From positions 186,001 to 250,000 of the forward strand of contig NZ_LXKN01000018.1 of assembly GCF_001692325.1 (NCBI RefSeq): a stretch of DNA of 64,000 nt, read 5' to 3'. Numbering within the stretch: position 1 is the stretch's first letter; every line of letters begins with the position of its first letter. The notes under the pieces were generated by a model, which was given only the letters and a program-made list of their open reading frames with translations, made no database searches and had not been told where the DNA came from. The stretch comes from Rhizobium sp. AC27/96 (lineage in GTDB: Bacteria > Pseudomonadota > Alphaproteobacteria > Rhizobiales > Rhizobiaceae). The translations under genes were made by a program, and so were the position numbers. Positions 1 to 7,655 of this stretch are shown here, in pieces.

Positions 1-224
1 GGCGGGCGGTGCTGATAGGGCTTGCCGCGAAACAGGATCTCGCCCCCATCCGGCTTGTAGATGCCCGCCAATGTCTTGATCAAAGTCGATTTTCCGGCGC
101 CGTTTTCGCCGAGAAGCGCGAGAATTTCTCCCTGCTTCAAATCAAGCGAAACATTCGCCAATGCGCGCGTGCCACCAAACTCCTTGGTGATGTCGCAAAA
201 TTCGAGCAGCTTCCTGTCGTCCAT
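1..224 (-). CDS. Sugar ABC transporter ATP-binding protein (partial, N-terminus)
   Basis: Only the first ~74 codons lie in the window; the gene runs off the left edge. The reverse-strand translation begins [18 protein letters not shown] and carries a Walker A motif (GENGAGKST), typical of the first nucleotide-binding domain of RbsA/MglA-type ATPases that power sugar uptake. The ATG at 222-224 has a strong ribosome site (GGGAGGAG) a few bases upstream. A perfect 16-bp palindrome lies 35 bp before the start, so repression by a LacI-type protein is plausible. The substrate cannot be told from this fragment. Confidence 0.85.
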   Translation of the reverse strand, partial: MDDRKLLEFCDITKEFGGTRALANVSLDLKQGEILALLGENGAGKSTLIKTLAGIYKPDGGEILFRGKPYQHRP

Positions 225-258
225 TTGGCTCCTCCCAAAGCTTCGATGGAAAGAGGCT

Positions 259-274
259 ATGTTATCGATAACAT
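259..274. promoter_or_regulatory. Perfect 16-bp palindrome, likely LacI-type operator
   Basis: ATGTTATCGATAACAT is identical to its own reverse complement and has the central CG common in LacI/GalR operators. It lies 35 bp upstream of the ABC ATPase start codon, where a bound repressor could block transcription. The cognate regulator is not visible and is probably left of the window. Confidence 0.6.
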
Positions 275-289
275 CTCGTCAAGTGCTGC

Positions 290-304
290 GATGATGACAT
301 CATC
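290..304. promoter_or_regulatory. 15-bp inverted repeat
   Basis: GATGATG-A-CATCATC has perfect 7-bp arms around one base and lies 16 bp beyond the 16-bp palindrome. It could be a second protein-binding site for the leftward promoter. The simple repeat-like composition means chance is possible. Confidence 0.3.
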
Positions 305-495
305 CAGATGCTGGATTTTCGTTTTTGGCGAGGAATTTTTTATGCAAAGACAACCATGGATTTCTTTATAGTTGAAATAAATTTCGAACTTGATTGAATC
401 TTTTACAGCAGATTTTGGTATTGAGCAGGATTAATTCATAATATCAATGGAAGTGTACTGCCGCACTTCTGGAGTGTATTAATTTCATCTCGTGC

Positions 496-549
496 ATTTC
501 CGCCATAAATCCGCTAAAGTGGGCGCATATCCGTATTTTAGGCGGAAAT
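496..549. promoter_or_regulatory. Spaced inverted repeat upstream of the AraC gene
   Basis: ATTTCCGCC (496-504) and its exact reverse complement GGCGGAAAT (541-549) are 36 bp apart and end 64 bp before the AraC start. Such spaced half-sites fit autoregulation by the AraC protein or control by another regulator. No binding evidence exists beyond the sequence. Confidence 0.35.
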
Positions 550-613
550 ATTATTTTATCATAACTTAAGAAATGCCTCAGAAAGCAAGCCGGGCTCCAC
601 AAGGGGATAGTAT

Positions 614-1597
614 TTGAGGTACGTTACTCAGTCGGTCTTTGAGATAGAGGGTGCGGAAGCCGAAGAAATGACGGCGCACTACGAAAGGACCCTGTTTCCG
701 GCGGTAGTGGAACCCCTGCATCCGCGTACGTTCGTGTCAGTGGAAGACCGCCATTACGCGCTGGGCGACTTCAGCGTCTGGAATGGGAAATGCCGTTCGG
801 GGATGAGCGTTACATTGTCCGGCGGCCCTGATGCCTACGTGCTTTACCTTCCATCCTCGGGAAAGATGGCTGTTGATATCGGCGGCAAGCGGCTTGAGTC
901 CGAGCCGGGCAGGGGCCTGATGGGGAACATGTCGTCTTTCGAGAGGCTCATATTGCATGAGCAACGCAGCCATATCGGCATCGCATTCGAGAAATCCATG
1001 GTGACCCGGCAATTGAGCGAATTGTTAGACGCCCCCGTGGTCGACGGTCTGGAGTTTACGGGCACAATCGATCTGTCGGTTGCAGAGGGCCTCCAGATTG
1101 CGAGCCTGGGCCGGCTCATCTGGGAGAGCCTGACGGCAGAGGATGCCGAGCGATCCTCCTCGCTTTTCAGCGAGCGGCTCTTGCAGGCGATGATGATCGC
1201 GCTGCTTGAGGTGGTCCCCAACAATTATTCAATGCGATTGCTCAGGCCCGCGTCACCGGCAGTCCCGAAGACGCTCAAGCGGGCGGTCGATTATATGCAC
1301 GCCAATCCGGGATCGAACATGGGGATCGCGGATATCGCGCGGGAAGCTGGCGTGAGCGTGCGGACGCTGCAGGCGGTATTTCAGCAATTCAAGGAAACGA
1401 CGCCCCTGAACTATCTGCGCACGATCCGTCTGAAGGGCGTGCGGAACAGCCTGACCGATCCCGGATGTTCGAAATCGGTCGCCGAAGTCGCGCGCGATTG
1501 GGGGTTCTCCCATATGGGGCGTTTTGCGGCCCTCTATCACCTGTCCTTCGGCGAGATGCCTTCCGATACGGCAAGGCTCCGCCGGGGACAGAGATAG
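614..1597 (+). CDS. AraC-family transcriptional regulator
   Basis: A 327-residue regulator. The N-terminal ~200 residues look like the AraC-binding-like cupin region (AraC_binding_2 type). The C-terminal ~100 residues form the double helix-turn-helix of the family, with MGIADIAREAGVSVRTLQ as first recognition unit and SVAEVARDWGFSHMGRFAALY as second. The start used is TTG at 614, preceded by AAGGGGA at suitable spacing; an ATG at 668 is the alternative. It stands alone between two minus-strand units, so its targets are not evident; the spaced repeat upstream may be a binding site. Confidence 0.85.
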   Translation: MRYVTQSVFEIEGAEAEEMTAHYERTLFPAVVEPLHPRTFVSVEDRHYALGDFSVWNGKCRSGMSVTLSGGPDAYVLYLPSSGKMAVDIGGKRLESEPGRGLMGNMSSFERLILHEQRSHIGIAFEKSMVTRQLSELLDAPVVDGLEFTGTIDLSVAEGLQIASLGRLIWESLTAEDAERSSSLFSERLLQAMMIALLEVVPNNYSMRLLRPASPAVPKTLKRAVDYMHANPGSNMGIADIAREAGVSVRTLQAVFQQFKETTPLNYLRTIRLKGVRNSLTDPGCSKSVAEVARDWGFSHMGRFAALYHLSFGEMPSDTARLRRGQR

Positions 1598-1641
1598 GCT
1601 CGGTTTACCCTTGCGGTTCGACCGGGCGCGGCGGAGTACGG

Positions 1642-2058
1642 TTATTCGCCGGCCGAGTTGGCGATGCGGCAAAGATTCTTGCTGACGCCCGGGGCGACTT
1701 GTCCTGGCTGCACCATGAAAAGAGCATCGACGCGGCTGCCCTTGCCATTCTTGCGGACAACGACACGCAGGGTTTGTGGCCGGCCGGAGCCGCTGGTTTC
1801 CTGCTGGGCAGTCAGTGTGCCGAGCTTCTTCTCCGCGTTCACATCGACAAAACCTTCGGCCAGAACGGCGCGGGAAACCTTGTCGAAGGCGGCATTGGGA
1901 TTGACTGACGGGAAAACCATCCAGGTTTTGTAGGTAATGGCCGTGACTAACGGAACGCCGCTGCTCTCATAGTGATCCGCGCAGGCATCTGCCAGCGCCG
2001 GAGAAGCCGAAATAACTGCAAGTGCGAACGCAAAACCTATTCTTGTAAGCGTCATCAT
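1642..2058 (-). CDS. Small secreted protein of unknown function
   Basis: About 138 residues. It starts with a clear Sec signal peptide: MM, one Arg, a hydrophobic stretch, then cleavage near SPALADA. The mature part begins with DACADHYES and contains a second Cys near the C-terminus, so one disulfide in the periplasm is possible. I chose the ATG at 2058 because AGAGG lies 5 bases upstream; an ORF extension of 10 codons has no such site and would bury the signal peptide. I do not recognise the family. Confidence 0.65.
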   Translation of the reverse strand: MMTLTRIGFAFALAVISASPALADACADHYESSGVPLVTAITYKTWMVFPSVNPNAAFDKVSRAVLAEGFVDVNAEKKLGTLTAQQETSGSGRPQTLRVVVRKNGKGSRVDALFMVQPGQVAPGVSKNLCRIANSAGE

Positions 2059-2182
2059 ATAGCCTCTTGGTTGAGTGGGGGCGGTCAAACCATTGCGGCG
2101 AAAGAGATACTATCCTGCCGGGAACATGTCTATCTCAGACAACGCTCATAAATGGCAGATTCTGACCCGTGATTTTCTCCGG

Positions 2183-2845
2183 TCACGGATGCGCACCGGC
2201 TCCAGCGTCGACAAAAGTATCCCGCATAGCGCGCAATATGATCACGGCGGATGCCGCTCCGGGGTCGATGTGCCCGAGGGATCGCTCGCCGAGGCGGGCT
2301 GCCCGGCCACGGGCAGCGACCATGGAGCTTGTCGAATTTGCGCCGGTTTCGGCTGCCTCCAGAATGGCCTTCCACATGGGAGCGACGTCAAGGGAGTGTG
2401 ACAAGGCATCGATGGCGGCTTCTGCGGCGGGTATCCAGGCATCCAGCATGGTCTTGTCGCCGCGCTGTCCCTTGCCACGCTGTTGAATGCCAGCGCGCAT
2501 TTCATCGATGATCATTGCCTGGCAGGCGAGCGAGAGCGATTCATCGGATTTCATCGCTTGCGAAGCCCTGCGGAAGGCGGTGGCGTAGAGAGGTCCGGTC
2601 GAAGCGCCGACGGCATCCAGAAAGGCCGAGGCCGCAACGGCGAAAATTTCGGAGGGCAGGGCCTGGCTGGCATCGAGTTTTGCCAGTTCGGCATTCACCG
2701 CCATGAAGCCCAGCGACATGGTGATCCCGTGGTCGGCATCACCGATCGCGCCATCCAGCTCCGAAAGATGATCTTTCTCGGCATTGATCGCGATGGATAT
2801 GCGCTGAAACATATTGCCCAGGCATCGTGCGGCTTGTTCCGACAT
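2183..2845 (-). CDS. dhaL: Dihydroxyacetone kinase-type DhaL subunit (second copy)
   Basis: A 220-residue protein of the DhaL (ADP/ATP-binding) family. The Asp triad that holds Mg-nucleotide is present: DGAIGDADHG gives Asp31, Asp36 and Asp38. The later STGPLY and RGDKTMLDA motifs are also present. In this family DhaL transfers phosphate to a triose or tetrulose bound covalently to DhaK. The ATG at 2845 has GGGAGGA upstream; a 15-codon extension lacks one. It is the last gene of the operon, just after the SorC-DhaK fusion, and probably partners that DhaK domain. Whether it is ATP- or PTS-driven is not shown; no DhaM is nearby, so ATP is more likely. Confidence 0.85.
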   Translation of the reverse strand: MSEQAARCLGNMFQRISIAINAEKDHLSELDGAIGDADHGITMSLGFMAVNAELAKLDASQALPSEIFAVAASAFLDAVGASTGPLYATAFRRASQAMKSDESLSLACQAMIIDEMRAGIQQRGKGQRGDKTMLDAWIPAAEAAIDALSHSLDVAPMWKAILEAAETGANSTSSMVAARGRAARLGERSLGHIDPGAASAVIILRAMRDTFVDAGAGAHP

Positions 2846-2900
2846 CGTCTTCCTCCCGGTCCCAGCAGTCTCGGAAGCCGCCGGGTACATTCTTATACGA

Positions 2901-4997
2901 TCATCCGACCCGCAGAGCGAAGGTGTCGCACGGATGGTGCAACAGCTCCGTCAGCTCCTGGTCGAGATGCAATATGGATATGGATGCGCCGACCATGTCG
3001 AGCGACGTGCAGTAGTGCCCCACCCAGTTCGCCTCGATCTTGATATCCTTGGCGCTCAGTCTCTGCTCGACACGCCGAAACAGTATGTAAAGCTCCATCA
3101 GCGGTGTCGCCCCGAAGGAGTTGATCAAGACCGCCACCCGATCTCCGGCAGCAGGCCTCATCTCCGTAAAGATGCGGTCCATGACGCGGTCGGTGATCTC
3201 GTCGGCGGTCATCATTCTCTCGCGGGTGACGCCGCGTTCGCCGTGGATGCCCATGCCGAACTCGATATCATCAGGGCCGATCTCGAAATTGTGACGTCGC
3301 GTCTGCGGCAGGGAGCAGGGCTCCAGTGCGACACCCATGGTGAACGTCCGGTCATTGGCCTTGCGCGTCGCAGCTTCGCAGGCATCGAGCGACAGGCCTT
3401 TGTCGCAAGCGGCGCCGGCGATCTTGAAGATGAAGAAATTGCCGGCGACACCGCGCCGTCCCTCTCTGTCCTCGATGGGGGATGAAGCTATGTCGTCGGT
3501 CGTCAGGACCGTGCGAACCTCGATCTGCTGTTCCTGCGCCAATTCCGCAGCCATTTCGAAGTTCATGACATCGCCGGCATAATTGCCATAGACGAAGAGC
3601 ACGCCTTCTCCGCGGGAAGCGGCCTTGGTGCATTCGAGGATCGGCGTCGGCGGTGGCGACGAAAAGATGTTTCCGACAGCGACTGCATCGGCCAGGCCCT
3701 TGCCGACATAGCCCAGAAAGCCGGGTTCGTGGCCGGTGCCGCCACCGATGACTAGGCCGACCTTGCCTGACCTCGGGCCGTTGCGCGCCACCAGCGCACG
3801 GTTAGAACCCTTGATCGGCGCAAGGTATGACGCGTGCGCCTTGACGACGCCGTCGAGCATTTCATCAACGACATCATCGGGATTGTTCAGGAATTTCTTG
3901 ATGTGCGTGCGATAGCTGCTGGGCAGGGCTACGCTATTGTCCGTTCTTGGCCGCTGTGTTGCCTTCGGGTCGAATTCGGTCACACCGTCAGCGTTCAGAA
4001 TGCCCCGGCCGGTCGCCGCGTCGGTGATGAGGACGTTGATATAGCCGCCGCGCAATGCCGCAAGAATGGCCGGCACCTTGTCAAAGCCGCCGGCGACCGC
4101 GATGCGCATGCCGATCGATTTCAGCATGTCGAGGGAGATGCCGATGGTTCTATCATCAAGCGGACCGGCGACCGGCCGGCCCTTCGGATCGATGAAGCGG
4201 CCGGCAACGACACCAACGGCGTTCTTGGCCAAATAATCCTGTAGCGAGACGGATTCGAAGAAGCCGCTGCTGTGGATCGTCGAATTCGGCCGCAGCGAGG
4301 ATATGCCGAAGAGGGCCTTGTTGGCTCTGGCGAGCGTTGAAAACTGATCTTCGATCAGCGGTTCGCGCAGCAGCATGTCGCGTACTTCGGCGGTTGAGAC
4401 GATGGCCGGAGCGGTAATATTGATGAGCTTGCCGCTGACGGCATTGGCGAAGGCGGCTGCACAGAGCTCCGGCGTATAGGCAAAGCGCGCCCGTGTGCCG
4501 CCGGTCGCCTGAACGATGGTGACATCTTGCAGGTTCGGAACATTGGATTGCTCGGCTATCGCCAGGACTGTCCGGCCCCAGGCAACGGCGAGCGTGTCGC
4601 CGGATTTCAGCAGCTTGGCGATCGCCTGCGCACCAGCCGTGCCGAGACGGTCGATCAACGGGCGTGTCCCGTCATCACTCGGCACCACGAGACAGTCGTG
4701 CAGTCCGAAATGGCGCTTGAGTTCCTGTGCGATGGAAAGCGAACTCAGGCGCGAAGGCTCGAGCGAGATGTTGACGATACCGCGGCTGCGGGCATCGGCC
4801 AGATAGCTGTTCACGGTTGCTCGCGAAATGCCCATGATCTCGGCGATATCGCCCTGCGTCTTGCCGTCCTCATAATAGAGCCAGCAAGCCCATACATAAG
4901 GGTCGTCGCCATAGCGCAGCGGCATGGCGTCGAGTGCGTCCGGCACACTCGCCTTGCTTCCACCTGTTTTGCTGACCGAAGATGCCTTGCCTGTCAT
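2901..4997 (-). CDS. SorC-family regulator fused to DhaK kinase subunit
   Basis: One 698-residue frame joins two families. Residues ~30-350 are a SorC/DeoR-type sugar-sensing regulator: a helix-turn-helix at ~46-72 (TQGDIAEIMGISRATVNSYL), then the effector-binding fold with VAWGRTV and ITDAATGRGIL. Residues ~364-698 are a complete DhaK subunit starting HIKKFLNNPDD, with GGGTGHEP, YGNYAGD and His585 in GIHGERG, the His that forms the hemiaminal with the substrate carbonyl. The linker is short and there is no frameshift. Bifunctional SorC-DhaK proteins are annotated in other genomes, so this is a true architecture. It sits between dhaL copies in a polyol operon, so it may sense and phosphorylate the same ketose. 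Confidence 0.9.
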   Translation of the reverse strand: MTGKASSVSKTGGSKASVPDALDAMPLRYGDDPYVWACWLYYEDGKTQGDIAEIMGISRATVNSYLADARSRGIVNISLEPSRLSSLSIAQELKRHFGLHDCLVVPSDDGTRPLIDRLGTAGAQAIAKLLKSGDTLAVAWGRTVLAIAEQSNVPNLQDVTIVQATGGTRARFAYTPELCAAAFANAVSGKLINITAPAIVSTAEVRDMLLREPLIEDQFSTLARANKALFGISSLRPNSTIHSSGFFESVSLQDYLAKNAVGVVAGRFIDPKGRPVAGPLDDRTIGISLDMLKSIGMRIAVAGGFDKVPAILAALRGGYINVLITDAATGRGILNADGVTEFDPKATQRPRTDNSVALPSSYRTHIKKFLNNPDDVVDEMLDGVVKAHASYLAPIKGSNRALVARNGPRSGKVGLVIGGGTGHEPGFLGYVGKGLADAVAVGNIFSSPPPTPILECTKAASRGEGVLFVYGNYAGDVMNFEMAAELAQEQQIEVRTVLTTDDIASSPIEDREGRRGVAGNFFIFKIAGAACDKGLSLDACEAATRKANDRTFTMGVALEPCSLPQTRRHNFEIGPDDIEFGMGIHGERGVTRERMMTADEITDRVMDRIFTEMRPAAGDRVAVLINSFGATPLMELYILFRRVEQRLSAKDIKIEANWVGHYCTSLDMVGASISILHLDQELTELLHHPCDTFALRVG

Positions 4998-5137
4998 GAC
5001 GATTCACGGTTCCCCTGTTCCGCGCGAAGATGAAAGCAATGGCGCATCTTTGCAATCGCTTCTTCGAGGGACGGGCGGCGCGCGACCCCGTGCAGGGTCA
5101 CGGGATCGCGCAGCCTTGGGAGATCAACCATCCTTGT

Positions 5138-5779
5138 CTATTGCAGCAGCGCTCGGGCGCCTAAGGAAAGCTCCTTCAGGATGATCGCGCAGGACGTGGC
5201 GCCGGCATCCAATACGCCGAGCGAGCGCTCGCCCAGCCGGCTGGCGCGGCCGATTTTCGCGACCAGATTGAGCGTGGAGTCGCGCCCTGCCTCGGCGGCC
5301 GCCACCAGCGCATCGAGCGCTTCTGCGAAGGATTTGCCGGCGGCATCGGCAGCATCGAAAGCTTCAATAGCCGGGATTAGCGTATCGAGCAGCGTCTTAT
5401 CGCCCAACTTGGCGGAACCGATCGACTGTATGCCCTCAAGCCCGGCATGCAGCATCCGGCTGTAGGTGGCGCTGTCGATCGCGTCGACGCCTTCAAGCTT
5501 CTCGGCAAATTCGGTGAACATGACCCCGTAAAGAGGGCCCATCGAGCCGCCGATCTCCGTCATCAGCACGGTGCCCAGCGTGTCGAGCGAAGCTGCCAGC
5601 GATTGGTTCTTGCCCTTCAGCCGCTCCGCGGCCATGCCGAAGCCCTTGGCCATGTTCACGCCGTGGTCGCCATCGCCGATCTTGCCGTCGATCTCGCTCA
5701 GATAGGCACGGTTCTCGACGATGCGCTCAGCCATCGCCAGGACGATGTCTCCGGCCGCTGCATTGTTGAATGTCTGCAT
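5138..5779 (-). CDS. dhaL: Dihydroxyacetone kinase-type DhaL subunit (first copy)
   Basis: 213 residues, a normal DhaL length. Asp31, Asp36 and Asp38 in DGKIGDGDHG are the Mg-nucleotide ligands; GGSMGPLYG and GDKTLLDTL are also conserved. The ATG at 5779 follows GGGGG by 8 bases; an 11-codon extension is less likely. It lies 14 bp after dhaK on the same strand and surely forms a kinase with it. With a GolD/DthD-like dehydrogenase upstream, the substrate may be a tetrulose such as erythrulose instead of dihydroxyacetone; that is inference. Confidence 0.88.
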   Translation of the reverse strand: MQTFNNAAAGDIVLAMAERIVENRAYLSEIDGKIGDGDHGVNMAKGFGMAAERLKGKNQSLAASLDTLGTVLMTEIGGSMGPLYGVMFTEFAEKLEGVDAIDSATYSRMLHAGLEGIQSIGSAKLGDKTLLDTLIPAIEAFDAADAAGKSFAEALDALVAAAEAGRDSTLNLVAKIGRASRLGERSLGVLDAGATSCAIILKELSLGARALLQ

Positions 5780-5793
5780 ATGTATGTCCCCCT

Positions 5794-6786
5794 TCAGAGC
5801 AACGTCGTGCATTGGACCTCGACATCCAGAAGCTCTTTCAGCTCATCGTCGAGCGCCATCACGGTCAGCGTTGCACCGACCATTTCAAGCGACGTGAAGT
5901 AATTGCCGACGTAAGTCTTGTAGATTTTGAGGCCGCGTTCGGAGATCTTCGCCTCGATCGTGTCGTTCAGAATGTAGAGCTCATTGACCGGTGTCGCACC
6001 AAGGCCGGAAACAAGGACCGCAACTTCCGTTCCGGTAGCCAGATTGTGATCGTCGAGAACGATCTGGCACATGTCCTCGGCAATCTCGGCCGCAGTCTTC
6101 AAAGGCTCGACACGAACGCCAGGCTCGCCATGATGGCCGATGCCGACTTCCATCGTGCCAGGCTCGATCTGGAAGTTCGGATGACCGACGGCGGGCAGGG
6201 TGCACGGGCCAAGGCCGATGCCGACGGAGCGGCAGCTGTCGATCGCCTTCTGCGAGACAAGGCGTACCTCTTCGAGGCTCGCGCCGGTCGCTGCCTTGGC
6301 GCCTCCGACCTTCCACATGAAGATCTCACCCGCCACGCCGCGGCGCTTTTCGCGCTCCTCGGGCGGTGCGGAGCAGACATCATCGTTCGCGACCACGGTC
6401 GCGACTTCGATGCCGTCTTTTGCCGCGAGTTTGATCGCCATCTTCACGTTCATGTTGTCGCCGGCATAGTTGCCGTAAAGGCAGATCACGCCGCGGCCGC
6501 CATTGGCTTCACGAACTGCATCGTAAAAACTCTTGGCCGTGGGAGACGAGAAGAGTTCGCCAACCGCGACCGCATCCAGCATGTTCTTGCCGGTATAGCC
6601 GATGAAGGCCGGTTCGTGGCCGGAGCCGCCGCCGGTGATCACACCGACCTTCCCGGCGTGGGGTGCATCCTTGGCGACGACCACGCGTGGGTTTTCGGCC
6701 AAACGGACGATATCCGAATGCGCCTTGATGAAGCCTTTTACAGTGTCTTCAACGACTTCATCGGGGTTGTTGATGAACCGCTGCAT
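5794..6786 (-). CDS. dhaK: Dihydroxyacetone kinase-type DhaK subunit
   Basis: 330 residues, the usual DhaK size. Visible motifs are GGGSGHEPAF (substrate pocket), YGNYAGDNMN and His219 in GHHGEPGV, the residue that binds the ketose covalently. It is a stand-alone paralogue of the DhaK half of the fusion protein downstream. Gene order SDR, dhaK, dhaL with gaps of 33 and 14 bp indicates one transcript. The family includes kinases for dihydroxyacetone and for L- and D-erythrulose; the dehydrogenase next door favours a four-carbon or longer ketose. Confidence 0.9.
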   Translation of the reverse strand: MQRFINNPDEVVEDTVKGFIKAHSDIVRLAENPRVVVAKDAPHAGKVGVITGGGSGHEPAFIGYTGKNMLDAVAVGELFSSPTAKSFYDAVREANGGRGVICLYGNYAGDNMNVKMAIKLAAKDGIEVATVVANDDVCSAPPEEREKRRGVAGEIFMWKVGGAKAATGASLEEVRLVSQKAIDSCRSVGIGLGPCTLPAVGHPNFQIEPGTMEVGIGHHGEPGVRVEPLKTAAEIAEDMCQIVLDDHNLATGTEVAVLVSGLGATPVNELYILNDTIEAKISERGLKIYKTYVGNYFTSLEMVGATLTVMALDDELKELLDVEVQCTTLL

Positions 6787-6819
6787 GGTCTCTCCTGTCG
6801 AATTGCCGAGCGCTTGCGC

Positions 6820-7593
6820 TCAAAGAATTGTGTAGCCGCCATCGATCAGAAGATCGGCGCCGTTGATCATGTCCGCACCTGCGGACGAGAGGAAAACAGC
6901 CGCGGCTGCGATCTCCTGCGGGAAGGCGAAGCGGCCGGTCGGGATGCGCTTCTTTGCCGCCTCGCCCTTCTCGCCGGCCCAGGCCTTCTTGCCGAGTTCG
7001 GTCAGAACGATGGTCGGGGAAATGGTGTTGACGCAGATACCGTGCTTGCCCCATTCAGCCGCGAAGGTCTTGGACATGCCGATGACGCCGAACTTGGAGG
7101 CGCAATAGGCGACATGCTCCTCGATGGCGACCGTGCCGGCCTGCGAGGCGAGGTTGACGATCTTGCCGCCCTTGCCGGCGGCGATCATGGCGCGACCGAC
7201 GGCCTGTGTTACGAGGAATGTACCCTTGAGATTGATATTTATCGTTTTATCCCAATAGTCTAGCGGCAGATCTTCAGCCGGTGCAAGGAAGACGACACCG
7301 GCGCTGTTGACAGCAATATCGATGCCGCCGAAGTGCCCGACGACATCGCTGACTGCCTTGTTGACCGAGGCCGGATCGGAAACGTCGCAGACGAATGCTT
7401 CAGCGCCGCCACCAATTTCGGCAGCCTTGGCCTTTGCCATATCGACATTGATATCGAGAACGGCGACCCTTGCGCCTTTGGATGCAAATGCCGTTGCGAC
7501 CGCGGCGCCGATGCCGGATCCGCCGCCCGTGACGAGGGCGATCTTGCCCGACAGCGGGAAGTTCAAATCAATGTCTGGGGATGTCTCGGTCAT
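6820..7593 (-). CDS. SDR dehydrogenase, GolD/DthD-like (polyol dehydrogenase)
   Basis: 257 residues. The Rossmann motif TGGGSGIG (NAD(P) binding) is near residue 25, NSAG near 95, and the catalytic Ser and Tyr-Lys are in NLASQAG and YCASK. The C-terminal part, with TISPTIVLTELGKKAWAGEK and a final DGGYTIL, closely resembles the GolD/DthD group that oxidises D-arabinitol, galactitol-type polyols or D-threitol. It likely makes the ketose for the DhaKL kinase. The ATG at 7593 has AGAGG 10 bases upstream; a TTG three codons earlier is the alternative. Confidence 0.82.
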   Translation of the reverse strand: MTETSPDIDLNFPLSGKIALVTGGGSGIGAAVATAFASKGARVAVLDINVDMAKAKAAEIGGGAEAFVCDVSDPASVNKAVSDVVGHFGGIDIAVNSAGVVFLAPAEDLPLDYWDKTININLKGTFLVTQAVGRAMIAAGKGGKIVNLASQAGTVAIEEHVAYCASKFGVIGMSKTFAAEWGKHGICVNTISPTIVLTELGKKAWAGEKGEAAKKRIPTGRFAFPQEIAAAAVFLSSAGADMINGADLLIDGGYTIL

Positions 7594-7619
7594 CTTGTTC
7601 AAGCCTCTAGCTGGGAATT

Positions 7620-7646
7620 AGGTGGGGCGAGGTCTTCGCCCCACCT
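7620..7646 (-). terminator. Strong intercistronic hairpin after the binding-protein gene
   Basis: An 11-bp perfect stem (AGGTGGGGCGA with TCGCCCCACCT) closes a 5-base loop just after the stop of the substrate-binding protein gene. No U-tract follows on the minus strand, so it more likely stabilises the 3' end of the abundant binding-protein mRNA or causes partial termination. Confidence 0.6.
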
Positions 7647-7655
7647 GCATTGATT

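Larger units (their letters stand above)
225..613. other. Divergent intergenic region
   Basis: This is 389 bp without a convincing gene, between the leftward ABC ATPase gene and the rightward AraC gene. It is AT-rich compared with its flanks and holds three inverted repeats, listed separately. Short ORFs here have no coding character. Confidence 0.6.

Noticed and set aside
5770..7263. 497-codon plus-strand ORF
   Set aside because: It is antisense to dhaL, dhaK and the SDR gene, which have full family motifs; the ORF itself is Arg/Asp/His-rich shadow sequence typical of high-GC DNA.
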